64,000 bases of DNA, from contig CAWAFE010000005.1 in NCBI GenBank assembly GCA_963781215.1, positions 62,001 through 126,000 of the forward strand. The letters are read 5' to 3'. A program made the position numbers and the translations under genes. Positions 54,482 through 61,958 of the stretch are shown here, piece after piece (the stretch's first letter is position 1; the number at the start of each line of letters is the position of its first letter). The notes under the pieces are model-generated. The model did no database searches, was not told the origin of the DNA, and saw only the letters and a program-made list of their open reading frames with translations. This stretch comes from AP-15 sp963781215. GTDB taxonomy: Bacteria; Pseudomonadota; Alphaproteobacteria; ATCC43930; CGMCC-115725.

Positions 54482-55359
54482 AGCCGCCAGCCCCCGCCCC
54501 AGCCACATCGAAAGCCGATGACGAAGGCCGCCAGGAAGTCCGATTTCCTGAGCCTGACCCGAGCCGCCAACGGGTCGCCGCGGCGCAGACGGCATGTCAA
54601 GCGGCCCGCGAGCTCGACGATGACGGCGCATTCTGCGCGCAACCCGCGCGCCGCCACACCGGGCGGCAGGGCCCGCGAGGCCTCGATGAGTGCCGCGGTA
54701 CGGTCGAGCAAGTCGTCGATTACGCGGCGCAGCGCCGGGCCAGCCGCCGACGCACTTAGCGCGTCGACCCCGATCCCCGCCGCCGCTAGATCGGCCTGCG
54801 GCAGATAGACCCGGTCGAGGAGACGGTAGTCGTCGGCGCAATCCTGCAGGTGGTTGAGGACTTGCAGCGCCGAACACAGCGCGTCCGAGGCGGGCCAGGT
54901 GGCGCGGCTCTCGCCGTGCAGGTCGAGGAGCTGCCGCCCGACCGGCGAGGCCGAATAGCGGCAATATTCCATTAGATCGCCCCAGTCGCGGTAGCGCAGC
55001 TTGGTCGCATCGAGCCGGAAGGCGCGCAGCACGTCGTGGCAGTGCTGTGGTGGGACCCCGGTCGCGAGCAGGCTCTCGCGCATCGCCGCCGCTGCCGGCG
55101 AATCCCGGCCCGCATCACCATCGAGGATCGCGGCCATGCGGTCGAGCCGGCTTACCTTCTCCTCGGCCGAGAGCGCCGGGTTGTCGGCGATGTCGTCGGC
55201 GTTCCTGGCAAAGCGGTAGAAGGCGTGCACATGCGGCCGCAGATCGCGGCGGATCAGAAAGGAGCCGACCGGGAAATTCTCGCCGCCCCGCCCTTTGCCC
55301 GAGGGCGTCTCGACGCTCCCGGCCCGTTCCTCCCGCGTTTCGGTCGCCACCACGGTCAT
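54478..55359 (-). CDS. hpnC: Hydroxysqualene synthase
   Basis: HpnC hydrolyses presqualene diphosphate to hydroxysqualene. The 293-residue squalene/phytoene synthase-like protein shows GGENFPVGSFLIRRDLRPHV, FYRFARNADDIADN, ECRYSASPVGRQLL-like MEYCRYSASPVGRQLLDLHG and VLNHLQDCADDYRLLDRVYL. The ATG at 55359 overlaps the hpnA stop (ATGA), which favours it over a start nine codons upstream. Confidence 0.93.
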   Translation of the reverse strand: MTVVATETREERAGSVETPSGKGRGGENFPVGSFLIRRDLRPHVHAFYRFARNADDIADNPALSAEEKVSRLDRMAAILDGDAGRDSPAAAAMRESLLATGVPPQHCHDVLRAFRLDATKLRYRDWGDLMEYCRYSASPVGRQLLDLHGESRATWPASDALCSALQVLNHLQDCADDYRLLDRVYLPQADLAAAGIGVDALSASAAGPALRRVIDDLLDRTAALIEASRALPPGVAARGLRAECAVIVELAGRLTCRLRRGDPLAARVRLRKSDFLAAFVIGFRCGWGGGWRL

Positions 55360-56357
55360 CTCAGATATCCGTTGGCCTCGAACCATTGCACAGCGTCGGC
55401 GATCGCGGCCCGCGCCGGCCGCGGATCACAGCCCAACTCGCGCGCTGCTTTCGCCGATGTAAAATACATCTTCTTGCGCGCCATGCGAACGCCGTCGAGC
55501 GTGACGAAAGGCTCGCGGCCGGTGATCCGCGCGACCAACTCGGCCCCGGCCGCGACGGGGTACGCCACCGCATACGGAACGCGCAGCCTCGGCGGCGGTC
55601 TGCCGACGACCCGCGCGACCTCGCCCAGTATCGCGGCGAGCGGCAGGTTTTCGCCGCCGAGGATGTAGCGTTCACCGACCCGTCCTCGCTCCGCTGCCGC
55701 GAGGTGCCCCGCGGCGACATCGTCGACATGGACGATGTTGAGCCCGGTGTCGACAAATCCCGGCATGCGACCGCGAGCGGCTTCGAGGATCACCCGTCCG
55801 GTCGGCGTCGGCTTCCGGTCGCGCGGCCCGACCGGGGTCGACGGATTGACAATAACGGCGGGCAATCCGCGCTCCGCGACAAGGCCGCGGACGACCGCCT
55901 CCGCCTCGAATTTCGAGCGCTTATAGGGGCCTATCATGTCCTCGGCGCGGCTCGGCGTTTCCTCGTCGGCCGCACCATGGGCGACGAGGCCAAGGGTCGC
56001 GACGCTGCTGGTGTAAACGATCCGCTCGACGCCGGTGGCGAGCGCCGCCAGCATCAGGTCGCGCGTCCCCTCGATATTGGCCCGGAACATCGCTGCCGGT
56101 TCGGGCACCCAGAGCCGGTAGTCGGCTGCGGCGTGAAACAGATACCGGCACCCGGCGATTGCCCGCGCCAGCGACGCCGCATCCTCCAGCGAGCCCTCGG
56201 CGATCTCGACCTCGAGGCCGGCAAGGTTGCGCCGGTCGCTTGTCGGCCGGGCCAGCACCCGCACCCGGTGGCCGGCTTTCAAAAGGGCGCGCGCGACCGC
56301 CGACCCGACAAACCCGGTCGCTCCGGTGACGAGACACAATCCGGGCGGGAGCGCCAT
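55356..56357 (-). CDS. hpnA: Hopanoid-associated sugar epimerase
   Basis: The 333-residue short-chain (extended) NAD(P)-dependent epimerase has the nucleotide-binding LVTGATGFVGSAVARALLKA, the catalytic Tyr-x-x-x-Lys in GPYKRSKFEAE and the hopanoid-specific-looking AADYRLWVPEPAAMF. The family dihydroflavonol-reductase-like layout fits HpnA. It begins 7 bp after ccmI and overlaps hpnC by four bases. In many hopanoid operons hpnB lies between hpnA and hpnC; it is absent here. Confidence 0.92.
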   Translation of the reverse strand: MALPPGLCLVTGATGFVGSAVARALLKAGHRVRVLARPTSDRRNLAGLEVEIAEGSLEDAASLARAIAGCRYLFHAAADYRLWVPEPAAMFRANIEGTRDLMLAALATGVERIVYTSSVATLGLVAHGAADEETPSRAEDMIGPYKRSKFEAEAVVRGLVAERGLPAVIVNPSTPVGPRDRKPTPTGRVILEAARGRMPGFVDTGLNIVHVDDVAAGHLAAAERGRVGERYILGGENLPLAAILGEVARVVGRPPPRLRVPYAVAYPVAAGAELVARITGREPFVTLDGVRMARKKMYFTSAKAARELGCDPRPARAAIADAVQWFEANGYLR

Positions 56358-56364
56358 TGCGGCG

Positions 56365-57462
56365 TCATCGCGAACCGGTAGGCGGCGGCGCCGTGCCGGC
56401 GCGGGCGCGCGCGGCCGCCGCCTTGTCGGGCTCGCCGAGGACGTCGTAGGCGTGTGCGAGGCGGGTCCAGCCTTCCTTGTCGTTCGGGTTCTGATCCAAC
56501 CGCGCCGCCAAGCGCTCGACCATGCCGCGGATCATTGCCTGGCGCTCGTCGGGCGACATGGATTGCGCGGCGGCGACGTCCTTAGCGCCCGGTCCTGGCT
56601 GTGACGCGGTTCCGGTCTCGCCCGGTGCGATCTCGGCGAGGCGGGCCGCCACCCCCTTGCGCCACGGCGCGTCGGCCGGGGCGTCGGCGAGGAGTGCCCG
56701 CAGTCCCTGCGCAGCGGCGGGCTTGTCGCCGTGCTGCAGCGCCGCTTCGGCCTCGTAGAAGCGCGAGCGCGGGTCGCTGGCGGCCTTGGCAAACTCGGCC
56801 TCGGCGGCCGGGGTTACGGTGCCTTCGGCCTCAAGCACGAAAACCTCGCCGAGCTCGGCATGCAGTGCTGTTTGATCGGGCGCCAAGCCGATCGCGTGGT
56901 GGTAAGCGTCGCGCGATTCGGCGAAGCGGCCGAGCGAGCCAAAGGTCCGGCCGAGCAGTATCCAGCCGTCGAGATGTCCGGGCTCGCGCTCTAATCGCGC
57001 TTTCAGCTGATCGGCTGCGGCTGCGATCTCAGTCGCGCTGTGGGGTTTCGTCGCGGCGTCGGTGTCGGGTGCAGTGGCGCGATCGATCGCGCCCGGCGCG
57101 CCGACCGTGGCATAGACGGCAAGTGCGGCCGCCGGCAGCAGCCCGGCGATCCCCACCGCCGCGCCGATGCGCCACGAGGCCTGCGCCGGACGGCCCGTCC
57201 CCGGGGCGGGCTCCAGTCGCTCGCGATCGACTGCGGCAAGCATGCGCCGGGTGAGCTCGGCACGCGCCGCCGCGGCCTGTTCCGGCGCGAGCCGCCCCAG
57301 CGCCGCCTCGGCGTCGACATCGGCAAGCTGGCGCCGGAAGATCGCGACGACCGCCGCCTCATCGTCGTCGTTGGCGCCGTCCGCCTGCCGCAACAGGGGC
57401 CGCAGCAGCACGGCGAGCGCTGCCAGCACCAGCAGCCCGGCGACGAGCCAGAACCAGATCAT
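56365..57462 (-). CDS. ccmI: Cytochrome c biogenesis protein CcmI
   Basis: CcmI delivers apocytochrome c to the CcmF/CcmH heme-attachment complex. The 365-residue protein has an N-terminal membrane helix (MIWFWLVAGLLVLAALAVLL), a cytoplasmic leucine-rich part (EAAVVAIFRRQLADVDAEAA), a second helix near 98-117 and periplasmic TPR repeats (LDGWILLGRTFGSLGRFAES, GWTRLAHAYDVLGEPDKAAA). The start ATG overlaps the ccmH stop. It precedes hpnA by 7 bp. Confidence 0.93.
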   Translation of the reverse strand: MIWFWLVAGLLVLAALAVLLRPLLRQADGANDDDEAAVVAIFRRQLADVDAEAALGRLAPEQAAAARAELTRRMLAAVDRERLEPAPGTGRPAQASWRIGAAVGIAGLLPAAALAVYATVGAPGAIDRATAPDTDAATKPHSATEIAAAADQLKARLEREPGHLDGWILLGRTFGSLGRFAESRDAYHHAIGLAPDQTALHAELGEVFVLEAEGTVTPAAEAEFAKAASDPRSRFYEAEAALQHGDKPAAAQGLRALLADAPADAPWRKGVAARLAEIAPGETGTASQPGPGAKDVAAAQSMSPDERQAMIRGMVERLAARLDQNPNDKEGWTRLAHAYDVLGEPDKAAAARARAGTAPPPTGSR

Positions 57463-57923
57463 CTGCGGCCGCCGAGCAGGAGTGCGGCGCGCGAACGCTC
57501 TTCCTCGGTCAGGCCCGGCGTGCCCGGCTCCGGCCGGTGCCGGTGCGAGCGAAGCACCAGGACGGCACCTGCCCCCAGCACGAGCAGCGGCGGCCCGAGC
57601 CACAACAGCCAGGTCGCCGGCTCGAAGGGCGGATCGAGCAGTACGAATACCCCGTAGCGGGCGACGAGATAATCGAGGACCTGTTGATTGCTGTCGCCGG
57701 CGGTGAGCCGCTCGCGGATCAAGACGCGCAGATCGTGGGCGAGGTCGGCGCTCGACTCATCGATCGACTGGTTCTGGCAGACGAGACAGCGCAGTTCCTG
57801 GCTCAAGGCGCGGGCGCGCGCCTCGAGCGCCGGGTCGGCGAGCCGCTCCGAGGGTTCGACCGCGCCGACCGTCCCACCGATCGCGATCAGCAGGGAAACG
57901 GCGAGGAGCAGCTTCCGAGTCAT
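57459..57923 (-). CDS. ccmH: Cytochrome c-type biogenesis protein CcmH
   Basis: CcmH keeps the apocytochrome heme-binding cysteines reduced at the heme lyase. The 154-residue protein has a signal peptide, the reactive motif RCLVCQNQSIDESSADLAHD (Cys-x-x-Cys), VLDYLVARYGVFVLLDPPFE and one C-terminal membrane helix WLLWLGPPLLVLGAGAVLVL. Its ATG overlaps the ccmF stop (ATGA). In most alphaproteobacterial operons ccmG/dsbE sits between these two genes; it does not here. Confidence 0.95.
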   Translation of the reverse strand: MTRKLLLAVSLLIAIGGTVGAVEPSERLADPALEARARALSQELRCLVCQNQSIDESSADLAHDLRVLIRERLTAGDSNQQVLDYLVARYGVFVLLDPPFEPATWLLWLGPPLLVLGAGAVLVLRSHRHRPEPGTPGLTEEERSRAALLLGGRR

Positions 57924-59911
57924 CGGCGTTCGGCCGATTGCGGCACGGGTACCGCCGCGGCTCGGGCCGCCGGGAGCCGCATCCGCAGCCGCCGGTCGCT
58001 CAACGAGACGAGTCCGCCGAGTGCGGCGAGGATGGCGCCGAACCAAATCCACGGCACGAGTGGGTTGTAATAGGCGCGCAATACCCAGCCGCCCTTTCCG
58101 TCCGAATCGCCGAGGGCTAGGTAGAGATCGGCAAAGCCGCTGGTTGAGATCGCGGTGTTGGTGGTGCGACTGCCGGCGACCGGATACCACCGGCGCTCGG
58201 GGTGCAGGACGATCGGTGCGGCACCGGGCCGCTCGACGACGATCTCGGCGCGCTGGGCCCGGTAGTTGGCGACATCGGCCTCGGTGACGCCGACAAGGCG
58301 CAAGGTGCGGCCGGCGATCGTCAGGGTGTCGCCGGGGCGCAAAGTCTCGATCCGCTCGCTGCGCCACGCCGTCGAGACGACCGCACCGGCGATCAGCACG
58401 CCGACCCCGAAATGCGCGAGCGCATAGCCCCAGTTGCCGCGTGGCAGATGACGCAGCCGGCGCCAGACGACACTCGGCGGCAATTTGCCGACCCCGCCGC
58501 GGTCCGCAAGGTCGCTCAGAACGCCGAGCATCGCCCAGACCGCGAGTGCCACGCCGAAGAGCGCGGCCGGGGATGCGCCCCGGTCGAAGAAGAAGACGAA
58601 TGCCGGAGCGAGCAGCGCACCGAGGAGGGCCGGGGCGAGGCGGCGCAATGCCGCCGGCAGGTTGCCGCGCCGCCAGGCCAGGACCGGGCCGATCACCATT
58701 GCGACAATCGCCGGCGCCATGATCGGCACAAAGGTCGCGTCGAAAAACTGCGGGCCGACCGACAATTTGACGCCGCTCCAGATCTCGGCGAAGAGCGGGT
58801 AGAAGGTGCCGAGAAATACCGTCGCCATGCCGGCGCAGATCAGGAGGTTGTTCAGGACCAGAGCGCCCTCGCGGCTCACTGGCGCGAACGGGCTGCCGGT
58901 TTCGAGGCCCGGCGCGCGCATCGCGTAGACGACGAGGCCGCCGCCGATCACCAGCGCGATCAGCACCAGGATGAAGACGCCGCGTGCCGGGTCGACGGCG
59001 AAGGAATGGACCGAGGTCAGGACGCCGGATCGCACCAAAAAGGTCCCGATCAGGCTCATGCCGAAGGTCAGGATCGCCAGCAATACGGTCCAGCGCTGCA
59101 AGGTCTCGCGCTTTTCGACCATCGCCGCCGAGTGCAGCAGTGCCGTGCCCAGGAGCCACGGCATGAAGGAGGCGTTCTCGACCGGGTCCCAGTACCACCA
59201 GCCGCCCCAGCCGAGCACGTAATAGGCCCACCAGCTGCCCATCGCGATGCCGATTGTCAGGCCGCACCAGGCGGTCAAGGTCCAGGGCCGCACCCAGCGC
59301 GCCCAGGCGGCGCCGAGCCGGCCTTCAATAAGCCCGGCGATCGCGAAGGAATAGGTGATCGAGAACCCGACATAGCCGAAATAGAGAAACGGCGGGTGAA
59401 AGGCGAGGCCCGGATCCTGCAGCAGCGGGTTGAGGTCGCGCCCATCGGCCGGGACCGGGAACAATCGGGCGAACGGGTCCGAGGTGAATAGGATGAAGGC
59501 GAGCGTGCCGAAACCCAGCAGCCCTTGGACCGCCAGAGTGCGCGCGCGCAGGCCCGCCGGCAGCCAGCGGCCGAATAGCGCGACGAGTCCGCCGAACAGG
59601 CTCAGCATGAACACCCAGAGCAGCATCGAGCCCTCATGGCTGCCCCAGACGCCGGTAACCTTGTAGAGCATTGGCTTAGCGGTATTGGAGTTCTCGAAGA
59701 CATTGCGCACCGAGAAGTCGGAGACGATGTGGGCGTGCATAAAGACCGCGAAAGCAAGCGCCACCAGGGCGAATTGCAGCAGCGCCGCCGGCCGCGCCAC
59801 ATCCATCAGCGCCCGGCTGCGCCGGCTTGCGCCGAGGAACGGCAACGTCCCCTGCACGGCCGCGACGAGGAGCGCCAGCACGAGCGCGAAATGGCCGATC
59901 TCTACGAGCAT
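57920..59911 (-). CDS. ccmF: Heme lyase CcmF
   Basis: CcmF is the membrane heme lyase of cytochrome c maturation system I. The 663-residue protein has about 14 to 15 membrane helices, the heme-handling WWD motif WGGWWYWDPVENASFMPWLL, GVWGSHEGSMLLWVFMLSLF and the periplasmic His-bearing segments LLQDPGLAFHPPFLYFGYVG. It starts the long operon; the ATG at 59911 is followed by VEIGHFALVLALLVAAVQ. The usual upstream gene ccmE is absent; an AbrB-like gene is divergent. Confidence 0.96.
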   Translation of the reverse strand: MLVEIGHFALVLALLVAAVQGTLPFLGASRRSRALMDVARPAALLQFALVALAFAVFMHAHIVSDFSVRNVFENSNTAKPMLYKVTGVWGSHEGSMLLWVFMLSLFGGLVALFGRWLPAGLRARTLAVQGLLGFGTLAFILFTSDPFARLFPVPADGRDLNPLLQDPGLAFHPPFLYFGYVGFSITYSFAIAGLIEGRLGAAWARWVRPWTLTAWCGLTIGIAMGSWWAYYVLGWGGWWYWDPVENASFMPWLLGTALLHSAAMVEKRETLQRWTVLLAILTFGMSLIGTFLVRSGVLTSVHSFAVDPARGVFILVLIALVIGGGLVVYAMRAPGLETGSPFAPVSREGALVLNNLLICAGMATVFLGTFYPLFAEIWSGVKLSVGPQFFDATFVPIMAPAIVAMVIGPVLAWRRGNLPAALRRLAPALLGALLAPAFVFFFDRGASPAALFGVALAVWAMLGVLSDLADRGGVGKLPPSVVWRRLRHLPRGNWGYALAHFGVGVLIAGAVVSTAWRSERIETLRPGDTLTIAGRTLRLVGVTEADVANYRAQRAEIVVERPGAAPIVLHPERRWYPVAGSRTTNTAISTSGFADLYLALGDSDGKGGWVLRAYYNPLVPWIWFGAILAALGGLVSLSDRRLRMRLPAARAAAVPVPQSAERR

Positions 59912-60009
59912 GCCAGCGACCCTGAAGCGAGCCGGCGGAAACCGCAAGAGGGCATCGCCGACCCGCGATTACCGTAGCTTGACCCTGGATGGATGATCCA
60001 TCTCATGCT

Positions 60010-60041
60010 AGGTATTACGCAACCGAATTTCAGGTATTACG
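60010..60041. promoter_or_regulatory. Direct repeat AGGTATTACG x2, probable operator of the AbrB-like gene
   Basis: AGGTATTACG occurs at 60010-60019 and 60032-60041, spaced 22 bases start to start, about two helical turns. It lies 8 bp before the GTG at 60050. The spacing suits a regulator that binds one face of the helix, such as autoregulation by the encoded AbrB-type protein. Confidence 0.45.
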
Positions 60042-60049
60042 GTGCCAAC

Positions 60050-60283
60050 GTGTCGAAGATGACGGCAAAGGGGCAGGTGACGACCCCCAAGCGGTTGCGC
60101 GACCATCTCGGGCTGGGGCTGGGATCGGATGTCGAATTCGACCTGACGCGAGACGGGTGGGTCTTCCTGAAGCCGCCGCATGGGCCTCGGGAGAGCAAAT
60201 TTGCCCCTTTGCGCGGCTCCGCCGGGCCGAGCATGTCGACCGGCGAGCTGATGTCGCTCACCCGTGGCGAGCACGACGATTGA
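60050..60283 (+). CDS. AbrB/MazE/SpoVT-type DNA-binding protein
   Basis: The 77-residue protein opens with VSKMTAKGQVTTPKRLRDHL and continues GLGLGSDVEFDLTRDGWVFL, the swapped-hairpin AbrB fold. The GTG at 60050 is taken as start; an ATG 3 codons later is equally possible, while upstream in-frame ATGs at 59993 would code through the direct repeat. The rest (PPHGPRESKFAPLRGSAGP) is unlike a toxin-binding tail, and no PIN or MazF toxin gene follows, so it is probably a stand-alone regulator rather than an antitoxin. Confidence 0.8.
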   Translation: MSKMTAKGQVTTPKRLRDHLGLGLGSDVEFDLTRDGWVFLKPPHGPRESKFAPLRGSAGPSMSTGELMSLTRGEHDD

Positions 60284-60425
60284 TCCCGTTCGACACGAAG
60301 TTGGCTGGGAAACGCCGCGATCCCGCGCCCGGCGCCGTTTCTCCCGGCAAAGGCGTTTCGGAGCTATCGTGAGGCGGGGCGGGGTTTCGCCGGGATAATG
60401 CTGACCGTCCCGAGTTGAGCTGCCG

Positions 60426-61958
60426 GTGAACGGGCGCGGCGTGGACGGGTGGGGCATGATCGGCAGACGGGCGGCGGCGGTCCGGGCGCGGCCGACGCGC
60501 GCCGGCTCGCCCGCGGCGGCGATGCTCGCCTGTGTGTTGGCGATCACTCTGCTGCGGCTCGTGTGGCTGGCGGTGCAGCCGGCCGACCTCTACCCGGACG
60601 AGGCGCAATACTGGTTCTGGGCCAAGCGCCTGGCGTTGGGCTATTACTCGAAGCCGCCTCTTCTCGCCTGGCTGATCGCGCTGACGACCGGGCTCTTCGG
60701 CGACAGCGAATTTGCGATCCGGCTGTCGGCGCCGCTGCTCCATGCCGGCACCGCGGTCTTCATCTATGCGATCGGTACGAGGCTCTATGACCGCCGGATC
60801 GGGTTCTGGTCGGCGCTCGCCTATGCGAGCCTGCCGGGGGCGTCGGTCTCCGGCTTTGTGATCTCGACCGACGCGCCCTTGGTGCTGTGCTGGGCCGCGG
60901 CACTCTACGCCTTGATCCGGGCGCGCGAGGCGGGCGGGCGGTTGTGGTGGCTCGCCGTCGGGGTTGCCGCCGGGCTCGGCCTGCTGGCGAAATACGCGAT
61001 GGCCTACTGGATCGCCTCGGCGCTGGGCTTTTTCCTCCTGGTCAGCGCCGAGCGCCGCCACCTGCCGGCGCTTTTCGCGGCCGTCGCGCTCGCTCTTCTG
61101 ATCTATTCGCCGAATTTTTGGTGGAATTGGAGCAACGGCTTCGTCAGCTACCTCCATACCCGGGACAACGCCGAGCTCGGCGGGCCGCTCTTTCACCCCG
61201 AGGCGTTTCTCGAATTCTTCGGCTCGCAATTCGCGGTGTTCGGCCCGCTGTTCTTCGCCGGCCTATTGTGGCTAGCGGCGACGCCGAGCGCGCTCGCCCG
61301 GCCCGCGGCACGGCTCCTCGCCGTTTTCGTATTGCCGACCCTGGCGATGATGCTGGCCGTCAGCCTCCTGTCCCGCGCCCACGCCAATTGGGCGGCACCC
61401 GCCTATGTCTCCGCGACGGTGCTGGTCGTCGCCTGGGCGATCGAGCGCGGCTGGCGCGCCCTGGTGGTCTTTTCGATAGCACTCCACTTGGCCGTCGCCG
61501 CCGCGATCTTCGCCGGCTACGGCGCGATGGCCGCGTTCGGCATCGAGCCGCCGGCCAGATACGACGCGCTGCACCAGTTGCGCGGCTGGCGCGATCTCGG
61601 CGCCCAGGTCGGCGCCGCCCTCGCGGCGCATCCCGGACTGAGGCTGCTGGCCGACGACCGCGAGACCCTCGCCGCGCTCATATATTACGTGCACCCGCAC
61701 CCCTTCGACGCCGCGAAGTGGCAATTGGCGAGCCATGTCAAGGACCAGTGGGACCTGACGAACGATCTGTCGAAATATCGCGGCGACAGTTTTTTGCTGG
61801 TATCCGCCCACGACAATCTCGTTGGCGAGATGTGGCCGAGCTTCACCGCGATCGACCGTCTCGGCACGATCGCGATCCCGATCGGGCCAGACGCCGTGCG
61901 CCGATACACGCTCTCCCTGGCGCGCGGCTTCAAGGGCTATCCGCCAGGGCGCGGCTGA
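60426..61958 (+). CDS. GT39-type membrane glycosyltransferase (ArnT/PMT_2-like)
   Basis: The 510-residue GT-C protein has the catalytic acidic pair in the first periplasmic loop (LYPDEAQYWFWAKRLALGYY), then YSKPPLLAWLIALTTGLFGD, GLGLLAKYAMAYWIASALGF and FSPNFWWNWSNGF-like LIYSPNFWWNWSNGFVSYLH, with about ten membrane helices and a periplasmic C-terminal part. Such enzymes use a polyprenyl-phosphate sugar. The acceptor (lipid A or others) is unknown. Its 3' end overlaps the next, convergent gene by 22 bp. Confidence 0.88.
   Translation: MNGRGVDGWGMIGRRAAAVRARPTRAGSPAAAMLACVLAITLLRLVWLAVQPADLYPDEAQYWFWAKRLALGYYSKPPLLAWLIALTTGLFGDSEFAIRLSAPLLHAGTAVFIYAIGTRLYDRRIGFWSALAYASLPGASVSGFVISTDAPLVLCWAAALYALIRAREAGGRLWWLAVGVAAGLGLLAKYAMAYWIASALGFFLLVSAERRHLPALFAAVALALLIYSPNFWWNWSNGFVSYLHTRDNAELGGPLFHPEAFLEFFGSQFAVFGPLFFAGLLWLAATPSALARPAARLLAVFVLPTLAMMLAVSLLSRAHANWAAPAYVSATVLVVAWAIERGWRALVVFSIALHLAVAAAIFAGYGAMAAFGIEPPARYDALHQLRGWRDLGAQVGAALAAHPGLRLLADDRETLAALIYYVHPHPFDAAKWQLASHVKDQWDLTNDLSKYRGDSFLLVSAHDNLVGEMWPSFTAIDRLGTIAIPIGPDAVRRYTLSLARGFKGYPPGRG

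Noticed and set aside
60258..60425. Possible toxin gene downstream of the AbrB-like gene
   Set aside because: The short frames there have no PIN-domain or MazF motif, so a toxin-antitoxin pair is not supported.
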